The notes under the pieces were generated by a model. It worked only from the letters and a program-made list of their open reading frames with translations. It searched no databases and had not been told where the DNA came from. Position numbers and translations under genes: made by a program. From Bryobacteraceae bacterium (GTDB lineage Bacteria > Acidobacteriota > Terriglobia > Bryobacterales > Bryobacteraceae): DNA of 64,000 nt. Location of the stretch: the NCBI GenBank assembly GCA_041394945.1, contig JAWKHH010000001.1, positions 310,001 to 374,000 of the forward strand, in the 5' to 3' direction. Shown one piece after another: positions 23,215 to 32,323 of the stretch (position 1 is the first letter of the stretch; each line of letters begins with the position of its first letter).

Positions 23215-23928
23215 TCAACCATCCCCGGAACCGGATCCGCCAAGCAGATCCGGACGATTCCGGGCCGTCTTCGCGAGCGCCGTCCGCCGGCGCCATGCCG
23301 CGATCTCGGCGTGGTTGCCGCCGAGCAGAACTTCAGGAACCTGCCAGCCCCGGAAATCCGCAGGCCGGGTGTACTGCGGACAATCGAGCCCGGACCTGCC
23401 GTCCACCAATTCGAAGGACTCATTGCAGGCCGAAGCTTCATTGCCCACCACGCCCGGCACCAACCGGGACATCGTATCTATTATCACAGCGGCGGGCAGT
23501 TCTCCGCCACTCAGTACGTAGTCGCCAATGGAGAGCTCTGCATCGGCAAGATGCTCGGCTACCCGTTCGTCCACGCCTTCGTACCGCCCACAGATCAACA
23601 ACAGCTCGGGCGCGGCAAGCAGCCGCCGGGCGCACTGCTGATCGAAACGCCGGCCCTGGGCGGAGAGCAGCACCACTTTCGCGCCGCCCGCCGCGCGATC
23701 CGGCAGAATTTCCTCGACGGCGGTGAACAACGGTTCCGGCTTCAGCAGCATCCCTTCGCCCCCGCCGAACGGCCGGTCGTCAACGGTCTTGTGCCGGTCG
23801 CTAGTCCAATCGCGCAGGTTGTGAATCCGCACTGTCACCGCACCGGCGCGAATCGCCCGCGCCACCACACCGTGCTCGAAAATCCCGGCAAAATAATCCG
23901 GGAAGATCGTAAGGATGTGAAACGTCAC
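23215..23928 (-). CDS. trmD: tRNA (guanine37-N1)-methyltransferase
   Basis: SPOUT-family enzyme methylating G37 next to the tRNA anticodon, needed to avoid +1 frameshifting. 237 residues from a GTG start at 23928 that overlaps the rimM stop (GTGA); the longer upstream frame is discarded because VTFHILTIFPDYF is the family N-terminus. Seen: DDRPFGGGEGMLLKPEP, the SAM-binding knot with LLICGRYEGVDERV and LSIGDYVLSGGELPA, and DCPQYTRPADFRGWQVPEVL. The conserved catalytic elements are all present. Length is within the family range. Confidence 0.96.
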   Translation of the reverse strand: MTFHILTIFPDYFAGIFEHGVVARAIRAGAVTVRIHNLRDWTSDRHKTVDDRPFGGGEGMLLKPEPLFTAVEEILPDRAAGGAKVVLLSAQGRRFDQQCARRLLAAPELLLICGRYEGVDERVAEHLADAELSIGDYVLSGGELPAAVIIDTMSRLVPGVVGNEASACNESFELVDGRSGLDCPQYTRPADFRGWQVPEVLLGGNHAEIAAWRRRTALAKTARNRPDLLGGSGSGDG

Positions 23929-24449
23929 TGTGCGTTCAGCCCTTCCAGCCCCTCGGGCAGCCGAACAAAGATTCGCTTGGCGTCGAGATCGATCCGGACG
24001 CAGATTGCCGGCACGAAAGGCACCAGCAGCGCACCAGCCTCGAGCAGCACCGGGCCGCCGGTTTCGTACCACGATCCGACCACGCCGCGCGACTGGCCGG
24101 ATTCGTCATCGAAAAGCTCGCACCCAACCAGATCCGCATAGTAGTATTCGCCTTCGCCAAGCGGCTCCCGTTCGCTTTTCGGCATGGCGACCTCCTGCCC
24201 CCGTAGCATTTCCGCGGCGCCGATCGAATCGACACCTGCGAACTTGAGGACAAGGCGGTCATCGTGGATCCACGCGTTTTCAATGGTGTGCGCCGCGGCG
24301 GAAGGCAGGAGTGTCACGCGCCGTCCCTGGTACCACTCAGCCGGACGGGCGAATCCCGAAGCGAGCACTTCACCCGCGCGGCCGCGGCTGCGGTCCACGC
24401 GCGCGAGGATCACCCACTCACCGCCTGCTGGCAGATTCGGTTTCGGCAA
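23925..24449 (-). CDS. rimM: Ribosome maturation factor
   Basis: Helps assembly of the 30S head near S19. 174 residues with an N-terminal RimM beta barrel (WVILARVDRSRGRAGEVLAS; usually written as G-x-hG-x-RGxxGE) and a C-terminal PRC barrel beginning EGEYYYADLVGCELFDDESG and ending ICVRIDLDAKRIFVRLPEGL. The EYYYADL box and PEG close to the end are diagnostic. The stop overlaps the trmD GTG. It starts 19 bases after khpA. Confidence 0.93.
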   Translation of the reverse strand: MPKPNLPAGGEWVILARVDRSRGRAGEVLASGFARPAEWYQGRRVTLLPSAAAHTIENAWIHDDRLVLKFAGVDSIGAAEMLRGQEVAMPKSEREPLGEGEYYYADLVGCELFDDESGQSRGVVGSWYETGGPVLLEAGALLVPFVPAICVRIDLDAKRIFVRLPEGLEGLNAQ

Positions 24450-24468
24450 TGGCCTTACTCGAGACGCT

Positions 24469-24714
24469 CTACTCGAGGATCTCGAGTGTGAAGCGGCGGT
24501 TGAGTTTCATTCCGGCGGCGCCCAGCAGGGTCCGAATCGAACGTGCCGTCCGCCCCTGCTTGCCGATCACTTTCCCGAGGTCGCCAGGCGCGACACGAAG
24601 CTCGAGAACGGTGACCTGCTCGCCTTGGATTTCACGAACAACGACCTCTTCGGGGATGTCTACGAGAGCCTTCGTGATTTCTTCAACAAGTTCCTTGATT
24701 CCCAAAGCAGCCAT
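24469..24714 (-). CDS. khpA: KH-domain RNA-binding protein KhpA
   Basis: 81 residues forming one KH domain. The RNA-binding GxxG loop is GKVIGKQGRTARSIRTLL. The N-terminus IKELVEEITKALVDIPEEVV and LELRVAPGDLGK fit the KhpA/YlqC family, a conserved RNA chaperone-like protein that partners with KhpB in some bacteria. Its place between rpsP and rimM is the classical one. The start is preceded by a GAGCT-type weak ribosome site. No anomaly. Confidence 0.93.
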   Translation of the reverse strand: MAALGIKELVEEITKALVDIPEEVVVREIQGEQVTVLELRVAPGDLGKVIGKQGRTARSIRTLLGAAGMKLNRRFTLEILE

Positions 24715-24758
24715 AGAGGATAGCTCCCGCTATCTGTTCTGAATATAACACGTTACGG

Positions 24759-24773
24759 GAGCCGGAACGGCTC
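24759..24773 (-). other. Short perfect hairpin between rpsP and khpA
   Basis: GAGCCG (24759-24764) pairs with CGGCTC (24768-24773) around a three-base loop, in the 70-base gap after rpsP. No U-tract follows on the transcribed strand, so it is not a clear intrinsic terminator. It may be a processing or 3'-end stabilising hairpin that lets the ribosomal protein message be made in excess over khpA and downstream genes. Confidence 0.35.
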
Positions 24774-24784
24774 GCGAGAAACGC

Positions 24785-25039
24785 TTAGGACGCGGGGGCA
24801 GCGACGGCCGGATTTTGCTTGAGCAGCCGCGCAACGGTGTCGGAAGGCTGGGCGCCGTTCTTCATCCAGTGGCTGACGCGCTCATGCTGGATGTCGACGA
24901 CGGCGGGGTGGGCAACGGGATTATAGTGGCCGACCACTTCCACGCAGCGGCTGTCGCGTGCGCGGGTGCTTTCGATCACAACCATCCGGTAGGTCGGCTT
25001 CTTTTTGGCGCCGAACCGGGCGAGACGAATTCTCAACAT
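24785..25039 (-). CDS. rpsP: 30S ribosomal protein S16
   Basis: 84 residues, usual bS16 length. The N-terminus MLRIRLARFGAKKKPTYRMV and the following VVIESTRARDSRCVEVVGHYNP are diagnostic, with the C-terminal RVSHWMKNGAQPSDTVARLL box also intact. It follows ffh at 57 bases; that gap contains TATAGT, a plausible -10 element for a separate promoter, but no good -35 was seen. The terminal stretch NPAVAAPAS is lineage-specific. Confidence 0.97.
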   Translation of the reverse strand: MLRIRLARFGAKKKPTYRMVVIESTRARDSRCVEVVGHYNPVAHPAVVDIQHERVSHWMKNGAQPSDTVARLLKQNPAVAAPAS

Positions 25040-25096
25040 ACTTCTTCCAGGGATCTCCTTGATTGATGCTCTTACTATACTAGACGATTTTCGGTC

Positions 25097-26509
<1,413 letters not shown>

Positions 26510-26519
26510 TCACTGTCAA

Positions 26520-28361
26520 TTATAGGGCGAAGGCCACGAACGAGTCGCCGGACTTCGTTCGTTGGCGATTCCCGCCGCCGCACGCGATGGCCACGTACTG
26601 CTTGCCTCCGACAGCATAGGTGCACGGTGTGGCGTAGCCGCCGGCGGGCAGGCCGTGCTCCCAAAGCACGGCGCCGCTCGACGAGTCGATGGCCCGGATC
26701 TTCTCGTCGGCGGTGGCGGCGGCGAAGATCAGTCCGCCCGCCGTGGCGATGGTTCCGCCGAGTTGGAAGGTGCCGGTCTTCTTCACGCCGCGCGCGGCGA
26801 GTTCCGGATACTCGCCCAGCACTTCGCGCCATGCGTAGTCTCCGGTGCGGAGGTCGATGGCGGTGAGGTGGCCCCACGGCGGCTTGACGGCCGGGTACCC
26901 TTCGGCATCGACGAACTTGTCGTATCCGGCGTGGCCCCATTTGAAGCCTTCGTCCTTCGTTCCGGGGCGCAGCTTGATGATGCTCGGCAATTCACTCGAA
27001 TTCACGAACAACAGGTTCGACGCCGGGTCATAGCTGCAGCCGCCCCACAATGCGCCGCCAAGCGTGCCCGGCGCGAACAACGATCCCTGGAGCGACGGCG
27101 GCGGGAACGGGCCGTCGGTCCGCATCTCGCGGAACTTCTTCAGCGCGTACTCGTGCGCCTCCTTCGAGATGTCGGTGAGTTCGTCTTCGGTGGTCGTCTG
27201 GCGGGAAAACGGCGCGGGCTTCACGGCGAAGGGTTGTGTGGGCGAGAGCGGGTCGCCATCGACGGAATCTGTCGGCACCTTGCGCTCCTCTATCCCGAGT
27301 AGCGGCTTGCCCGTCTCGCGATCGAACAAAAACAGCATGCCGGTCTTGGTAACCTGTGCGACAGCGTCGCGCTTGCGGCCGCCATCCGTAATCGTGACGA
27401 GCGCAGGCTGGGCGGGAAGGTCGTAGTCCCAAACATCGTGATGGACGGTTTGGAAGTGCCACTTGCGCTTACCGCTCTTCGCATCGAGGCAAAGAACGCA
27501 GTTGGCATAGAGGTTGTTGCCGGGCCGGTCACCGCCCCAGAAGTCGAAGGCGGAGTCGCCGGTGGACACAAACACAAGTCCGCGCTTGAGGTCGACGCTC
27601 ATGCCGGACCAGTTGTTGGCCCCGCCATTGGTCTTCCAGGAATCCTTGCCCCAGGTTTCGTGGCCGGGCTCTCCGGGATGCGGGATGGTGTGGAAGATCC
27701 ACTTGCGCTTGCCGGTGAAGACATCGTATCCGCGGACGTGCCCGGGCGCTGCGGGACGCGGACCTTCCCCGCCCCCGCCGCCGACGACGACTGTATCGCC
27801 AAACACCACCGGCGGACTGGTGGTCCGATACTCGAGATTGGTCATGTCTCGGTCGAAGTTCTGCGTAAGGTCGACAACGCCGTTGTCACCGAAGGCTCGC
27901 ACGAGTTCGCCGTTCCTGGCGTCGAGGCAGTAGAGTTTGTCTTGAATCCCGGCGAGGATACGGGTCTTACGCCCGTCGCGGAAGAAGGTGACGCCGCGGT
28001 TGACTCCGGGAGCGCGGCGCGACTTGCCGAGCGGGTCAAAATTCCAGAGCGCCTCGCCGGTGGCGGCGTTCAAGGCGCGGACCTGGAGGCGGGGGCTGGT
28101 GAGGTACAGAACGCCGTCGACGACGACGGGCGTGCATTCGATGGTGGTGGCGGGGCGCTGCATCGCGTCGCCGGTGGAATGGGTCCATGCTGGCTTCAAC
28201 TTGGCGACGTTGTCTCGGCGGATCTGGTCGAGCAGCGAAAAACGTGAGGCGCCGTGATCGCCGCCGTACACGCCCCAGTCGGCATCGACCGAGGCGGCCC
28301 AGGAGCGGCGGTGGATGAACGCGGCGGCAGCGCCGGCTTGGATGAGTGATCGGCGGAGCAT
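26520..28361 (-). CDS. Exported PQQ-dependent dehydrogenase (soluble quinoprotein, no heme)
   Basis: 613 residues with a twin-arginine-like leader (MLRRSLIQAGAAAAFIHRR), then an eight-bladed beta-propeller of the quinoprotein alcohol/glucose dehydrogenase type. Seen: DWGVYGGDHGASRFSLLDQI at the first blade, repeated WTH/W-motif blades such as LKPAWTHSTGDA, RVRALNAATGEALWNFDP-like repeats, and GGANNWSGMSVDLKRGLVFV at the cofactor region. PQQ enzymes oxidise alcohols or aldose sugars in the periplasm and pass electrons to quinone or cytochrome. No CxxCH occurs, unlike the related protein at 29429. The substrate cannot be read from the sequence. It ends ten bases before ffh. Confidence 0.85.
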   Translation of the reverse strand: MLRRSLIQAGAAAAFIHRRSWAASVDADWGVYGGDHGASRFSLLDQIRRDNVAKLKPAWTHSTGDAMQRPATTIECTPVVVDGVLYLTSPRLQVRALNAATGEALWNFDPLGKSRRAPGVNRGVTFFRDGRKTRILAGIQDKLYCLDARNGELVRAFGDNGVVDLTQNFDRDMTNLEYRTTSPPVVFGDTVVVGGGGGEGPRPAAPGHVRGYDVFTGKRKWIFHTIPHPGEPGHETWGKDSWKTNGGANNWSGMSVDLKRGLVFVSTGDSAFDFWGGDRPGNNLYANCVLCLDAKSGKRKWHFQTVHHDVWDYDLPAQPALVTITDGGRKRDAVAQVTKTGMLFLFDRETGKPLLGIEERKVPTDSVDGDPLSPTQPFAVKPAPFSRQTTTEDELTDISKEAHEYALKKFREMRTDGPFPPPSLQGSLFAPGTLGGALWGGCSYDPASNLLFVNSSELPSIIKLRPGTKDEGFKWGHAGYDKFVDAEGYPAVKPPWGHLTAIDLRTGDYAWREVLGEYPELAARGVKKTGTFQLGGTIATAGGLIFAAATADEKIRAIDSSSGAVLWEHGLPAGGYATPCTYAVGGKQYVAIACGGGNRQRTKSGDSFVAFAL

Positions 28362-28474
28362 GGTTGCTGCTCAAGGATATCAGTTGGAGCGCATGGCTCG
28401 TTTCAGGTTCCTGATATTGGCCATGAGCAACAACGCATGCGCGCGGATGCTGGGAAGAGATTCCGGTTCGAGCG

Positions 28475-29194
28475 CTAGGCGCGCCGACGGCGGGTGAATC
28501 CGAGGCAGGCGCCAGCTAGGCTCAGCAGCCAGATAGTGCCAGGCTCAGGCGACTGAACGAGCAGATCCTGGTTGCCCACAAGCGTGAGTGCGAGCAGGTT
28601 CTGAAGCCTCGGGCCGTTGCCGTCCACCAGATCGAGGTACGACTGGGCGAGTGCGAGCGTCCCGGCCAAGGACTCATTCTGAAAGCGGGTGGTTCCCCCC
28701 GTTACGCTGAGCGTGGCGTTCTGTTCGCGGACGATTTCCCAGATGGCTATCTGCAGCGCAGATGCTTGCATCGCATCGAGCGGCCCGCCGAAAAGCGGAT
28801 AAGCTTCCCCGAACAGCTCCCGGATGCGGTCCGCGCGGGCAGCGCCCATGCCTCCGATGTTGGTGGCTCCGGACTCGAGCGGCGAGACCTCCCAGGTGTA
28901 GGTGCTGCCGGGACTGACGCCTTCGAGCGGCTCCACGCAGAAGGCGAAGATCGCCGGCCCCACCGGATTCAGGTCGCCGGCGTATGTGCCTCCGGTGGGA
29001 ACCAGATTGAAGAGTCCGACGGTTAGGGTTGAGTAGTTGACGCCGCTATTGAGGCTGCGCTGCACGGTGCTGCTCGGCGAGACGCTCGTAAACTGCGCGG
29101 TGAGATTGGTGGCCAGGGCCGGCAATGCAGCGGACCCCAGAAGTGCGCCGAAGGCAATCATCCGGGCACACGTGTTTCTTCTTACAGGATTCAT
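28475..29194 (-). CDS. PEP-CTERM surface protein with a thioester-domain-like core
   Basis: 239 residues: N-terminal signal peptide (about 1-29, MIAFGALLGSAALPALA), a beta-rich middle, and a PEP-CTERM sorting signal SPEPGTIWLLSLAGACLGF followed by RRRRA. Such proteins are processed by an exosortase, not seen in this window. The core carries FAFCVEPL (Cys86) and, about 62 residues later, ALQIAIWEIVRE (Gln148), preceded by IRELFGEAYPLFGG. This Cys/Gln spacing and the Q-x-AIW box match thioester domains of Gram-positive adhesins, whose Cys-Gln bond binds host or surface amines covalently. GGAGGAGGAG precedes the start. Surface adhesion is inferred. Confidence 0.8.
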   Translation of the reverse strand: MNPVRRNTCARMIAFGALLGSAALPALATNLTAQFTSVSPSSTVQRSLNSGVNYSTLTVGLFNLVPTGGTYAGDLNPVGPAIFAFCVEPLEGVSPGSTYTWEVSPLESGATNIGGMGAARADRIRELFGEAYPLFGGPLDAMQASALQIAIWEIVREQNATLSVTGGTTRFQNESLAGTLALAQSYLDLVDGNGPRLQNLLALTLVGNQDLLVQSPEPGTIWLLSLAGACLGFTRRRRA

Positions 29195-29243
29195 CGGCTC
29201 CTCCTCCAGAACTTCGAATCAGGATTGGTGCTTCGCTCGTGGC

Positions 29244-29296
29244 GCGTCGCGCCTCTGGAACGGAGAAGACACGACGCTGCCGATGAGTTTCCATCG
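29244..29296 (-). other. Two adjacent stem-loops in the leader of the PEP-CTERM gene
   Basis: In the 234-base divergent gap, GCGTCG (29244-29249) can pair with CGACGC (29272-29277), and CGATG (29281-29285) with CATCG (29292-29296) around a six-base loop. In the minus-strand transcript they lie about 50-100 bases before the start codon. They match no riboswitch consensus that I recognise. Their proximity to the leader is the only hint at a role. Confidence 0.25.
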
Positions 29297-29428
29297 ACCT
29301 AAAGGGGAGCGAGCCTGAGAGCGGTCCAACGCTGGAAATTACCGACGCTTCGCGGGGATCTTGAGGAGTACCTGGCTGGTATCGCCCTAGTATGCCGCCC
29401 AAACCGGCGCTGCGCAGGGTGCAGTATC

Positions 29429-31519
29429 GTGGTGTGGATGAACGCAAAGATCCTCGCGACCGGACTGGCGATGGCGGCCATCTGCACCGCGCAGTACCGG
29501 GAGTGGAGTGTGTACGGGGGCGGTCCGGACTCGATTCGGTACTCGCGGCTGAACCAGATCAACAAGAGCAACGTCAAGAAGCTGAAAGTGGCTTGGACGC
29601 ACGACACCGGCGACGCGTTCGAGGGCTCCGAGATTCAGTGCAACCCGATCATCGTGGACGGCGTGATGTACGCGACGACGCCGAAGCTGCGGGTGATCGC
29701 GCTGGACGCGGCCACCGGGAAGGAGATCTGGAGCTTCCAGCCTGAGGTGCGGGGCAAGAACCGTAACCGGGGGTTGACGTACTGGGCATCGGGCGATGAC
29801 CGGCGCATCTACGTGGGGGCTGTCCAATACCTGTACGCCTTGAACGCAAAGACCGGGAAGCTTGTCGAGTCATTCGGCGAAAAGGGACGTATCGATCTGC
29901 GGCGGGGCCTGGGGCGCAACCCGGAGCGGCTGATGGTCCGCATGACGACGCCGGGCGTGATCTACAAGGATCTGCTGATCACCGGGTTTCTGACGAGCGA
30001 GGCTCTACCCGCCGCGCCGGGATTCATTCGCGCCTTCGACGTGCGGAGCGGCGCGCTCAAGTGGACCTTCCATACGATCCCGCAGCCGGGCGAGTTCGGC
30101 TACAACACATGGCCGGCCGGCGCCCACGAGTACATGGGCGGCGCGAACAACTGGGCGGGTATGGCGCTCGACGAGGGTAGAGGCATTGTGTACGTGCCGA
30201 CGGGTTCCGCGGCGTACGACTTCTACGGTTCCAACCGGCATGGCGACAATCTGTTCGCGAACTGCCTGCTGGCTTTGAAGGCGGAAACGGGCGAACGGCT
30301 CTGGCACTTTCAGTTCGTCAAGCACGACGTTTGGGACCGGGACCTGCCGGCGCCGCCAACCTTGGTAACCGTGCGGCGAAATGGCAAGAAGGTGGACGCG
30401 GTGGCGCAAATCACCAAGAGCGGCCACGTTTTTGTGTTCGACCGCGTGACCGGCGCGCCGCTGTTTCCGGTGGAGTACCGGGAGGTTCCGGCGTCGGAAG
30501 TGGACGGCGAGAGGCTGGCTGCGACGCAGCCGTTTCCGGTGAAGCCACCGCCGTTCGCGCGGCAGACGCTCACCGAGGAGATGCTGACGAAGCGGACACC
30601 GGAGGCAAACCGGATCGCCCGGGAACGATTGCGGTCGGTCCGGAGCGCGGGGCAGTTCACGCCACCAAGCTTCGAAGGTTCGGTCGTGTTTCCGGGCTAC
30701 GACGGTGGGGGTGAGTGGGGCGGAGCGGGCTTCGATCCGGAGACGGGCCTGCTGTACGTGAATGCGAACGAGATGCCGTGGGTCCTGCGGATCGTGCCGC
30801 GAGCGGCGGCGGAGGGGCGAGTCAGCGGGCGGACGCTGTACGTCCGCAACTGCGCGGCGTGCCACCGGGAGGACCTCGGCGGGAGTCCACCCGAGTTTCC
30901 GGCGCTGAAGGCAATCGGCGCGAAGCGAGGCCGCGAGCAGGTGTTGGACGTGATCCGGAAAGGCGCGGGACGCATGCCCGGGCTGGCGCACATTGGCGAT
31001 CCGGCGGTGGAGGCGATCACGTCATACCTGATGAGCGGGAAGGAAGAAATGGTGGAGGCGCCGGTGCGCTCCGGCGCTTCGCCGTACGACCTGAAGTATG
31101 CCACCGACGGGTACAACAAGTTTCTCGATCCGGACGGGTACCCGGCCGTCGAGCCGCCCTGGGGGACGCTCAATGCGATCGACTTGAACAAGGGCGAGAT
31201 CGCGTGGAAGATTCCGTTCGGCGAGTTGCCGGAACTGATGGCCAAGGGGATGAAGCCGACCGGAACGGAGAACTACGGGGGACCGGTAGTGACGGCGGGC
31301 GGGCTGCTGTTGATCGGGGCTACGAATCACGACAGGAAGTTCCGTGCGTTCGACAAGAAGACGGGGAAATTGCTGTGGGAAACGACGCTGCCCGCGGCGG
31401 GGAACGCGACGCCGGCGACCTACGAAGTGAACGGGAAGCAGTATGTGGTGATCGCGTGCGGCGGAGGAAAGAGCGGGGCTCCGTCCGGCGGGAGCTACGT
31501 GGCGTTTGCCCTACCGTGA
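29429..31519 (+). CDS. Exported PQQ quinoprotein with inserted cytochrome c domain (quinohemoprotein)
   Basis: 696 residues with an N-terminal signal peptide (MNAKILATGLAMAAICTAQ from the second ATG at 29438). The propeller has the same blade set as the protein at 26520 (EWSVYGGGPDSIRYSRLNQI; GGANNWAGMALDEGRGIVYV). Between the sixth and seventh blades, residues about 465-535 form a c-type heme domain: CAACH at 475-479 with axial Met in GRMPGL near 516. Heme in the chain lets electrons leave directly to an oxidase or cytochrome. The enzyme probably oxidises alcohols or sugars in the periplasm. Its stop overlaps the end of the convergent glycosyltransferase by nine bases. Confidence 0.88.
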   Translation: MVWMNAKILATGLAMAAICTAQYREWSVYGGGPDSIRYSRLNQINKSNVKKLKVAWTHDTGDAFEGSEIQCNPIIVDGVMYATTPKLRVIALDAATGKEIWSFQPEVRGKNRNRGLTYWASGDDRRIYVGAVQYLYALNAKTGKLVESFGEKGRIDLRRGLGRNPERLMVRMTTPGVIYKDLLITGFLTSEALPAAPGFIRAFDVRSGALKWTFHTIPQPGEFGYNTWPAGAHEYMGGANNWAGMALDEGRGIVYVPTGSAAYDFYGSNRHGDNLFANCLLALKAETGERLWHFQFVKHDVWDRDLPAPPTLVTVRRNGKKVDAVAQITKSGHVFVFDRVTGAPLFPVEYREVPASEVDGERLAATQPFPVKPPPFARQTLTEEMLTKRTPEANRIARERLRSVRSAGQFTPPSFEGSVVFPGYDGGGEWGGAGFDPETGLLYVNANEMPWVLRIVPRAAAEGRVSGRTLYVRNCAACHREDLGGSPPEFPALKAIGAKRGREQVLDVIRKGAGRMPGLAHIGDPAVEAITSYLMSGKEEMVEAPVRSGASPYDLKYATDGYNKFLDPDGYPAVEPPWGTLNAIDLNKGEIAWKIPFGELPELMAKGMKPTGTENYGGPVVTAGGLLLIGATNHDRKFRAFDKKTGKLLWETTLPAAGNATPATYEVNGKQYVVIACGGGKSGAPSGGSYVAFALP

Positions 31520-32323
31520 CGGGGGCCGGCTGAGATCGGGACGGAGTCCAGGCGCCTCGCCGACCAGGGGCCGCGTGGCATAGTGGCGACGGTGGTAGTC
31601 GCCGCGAGCGAGGAATTTCTCGAGCCACAGATAAAGCACGATGAACAGGTACCGGCTGCCCATCTCTTTGATCTTGAGCTTGGAGATGCCGGACTTGCGG
31701 TTGGTCCAGCTAATGGGGAGGGTGGCGAAGGTGTAGCCGCGCACGATGGCCTTGAGCGGCATTTCGACCGTCAGGTTGAAGTGCGGCGAGATCAGCGGCT
31801 GCATCCCGGCGATCACCTCGCGGCGATATAGCTTGAAGGCGTTGGTGAAGTCGTTGAAGGGGATCCCGAACAGGAGGCGGATGAAGAGGTTCGCCATCCG
31901 GTTGAGGGCGAGCTTGTGCCGGGGATAGTCAATGACTTTGCCGCCACGGACGAAGCGAGAGCCGAACACGCAGTCGTACCCTTCGCCCAGCTTTCGGAAG
32001 CAACTCACGAGATCCTCGGGACTGTCGGAGCAATCGGCCATCATGATGGCGATGGCGGCGCCGTTGGTGTTCTCGATCCCGCAACGGATGGCCATGCCGA
32101 AACCGTTGCGGCCGCGGTTGTGGACGAGGCGGATCTCTGGGTAGTCGGCGGCGAGCTCTTTCACACGGTCCGCGGTGGAATCCGTGCTGGCGTCGTTGAC
32201 GACAATGATTTCGAATGAGATGTCCTCGCGGCGGAGCGTGGAGGCCACATCAATGAGCGTGGCCTGGACCGAACCCTCTTCGTTGCGGGCGGGGATGACG
32301 ACCGAGAGGGCCGGATCGTTCAT
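31511..32323 (-). CDS. Family 2 glycosyltransferase (dolichol-phosphate mannosyltransferase-like)
   Basis: 270 residues from MNDPALSVVIPARNEEGS, chosen because the ATG overlaps the epimerase stop (ATGA). GT-A features: VVIPARNEEGSVQATLIDV, VVNDASTDSTADRV, and the DxD-like CSDSP region (MADCSDSPEDLV). Then FGSRFVRGGKVIDYPRHKLA and FTNAFKLYRREVI as in DPM1-like enzymes. No long membrane segment is apparent apart from the C-terminal hydrophobic part. It probably transfers a sugar from a nucleotide donor to a lipid carrier or glycan in surface polysaccharide synthesis together with the two epimerases upstream. Confidence 0.85.
   Translation of the reverse strand: MNDPALSVVIPARNEEGSVQATLIDVASTLRREDISFEIIVVNDASTDSTADRVKELAADYPEIRLVHNRGRNGFGMAIRCGIENTNGAAIAIMMADCSDSPEDLVSCFRKLGEGYDCVFGSRFVRGGKVIDYPRHKLALNRMANLFIRLLFGIPFNDFTNAFKLYRREVIAGMQPLISPHFNLTVEMPLKAIVRGYTFATLPISWTNRKSGISKLKIKEMGSRYLFIVLYLWLEKFLARGDYHRRHYATRPLVGEAPGLRPDLSRPPSR

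Noticed and set aside
29195..29428. Cyclic di-GMP riboswitch before the PEP-CTERM gene
   Set aside because: Hairpins are present but the conserved GEMM motif bases are not seen.
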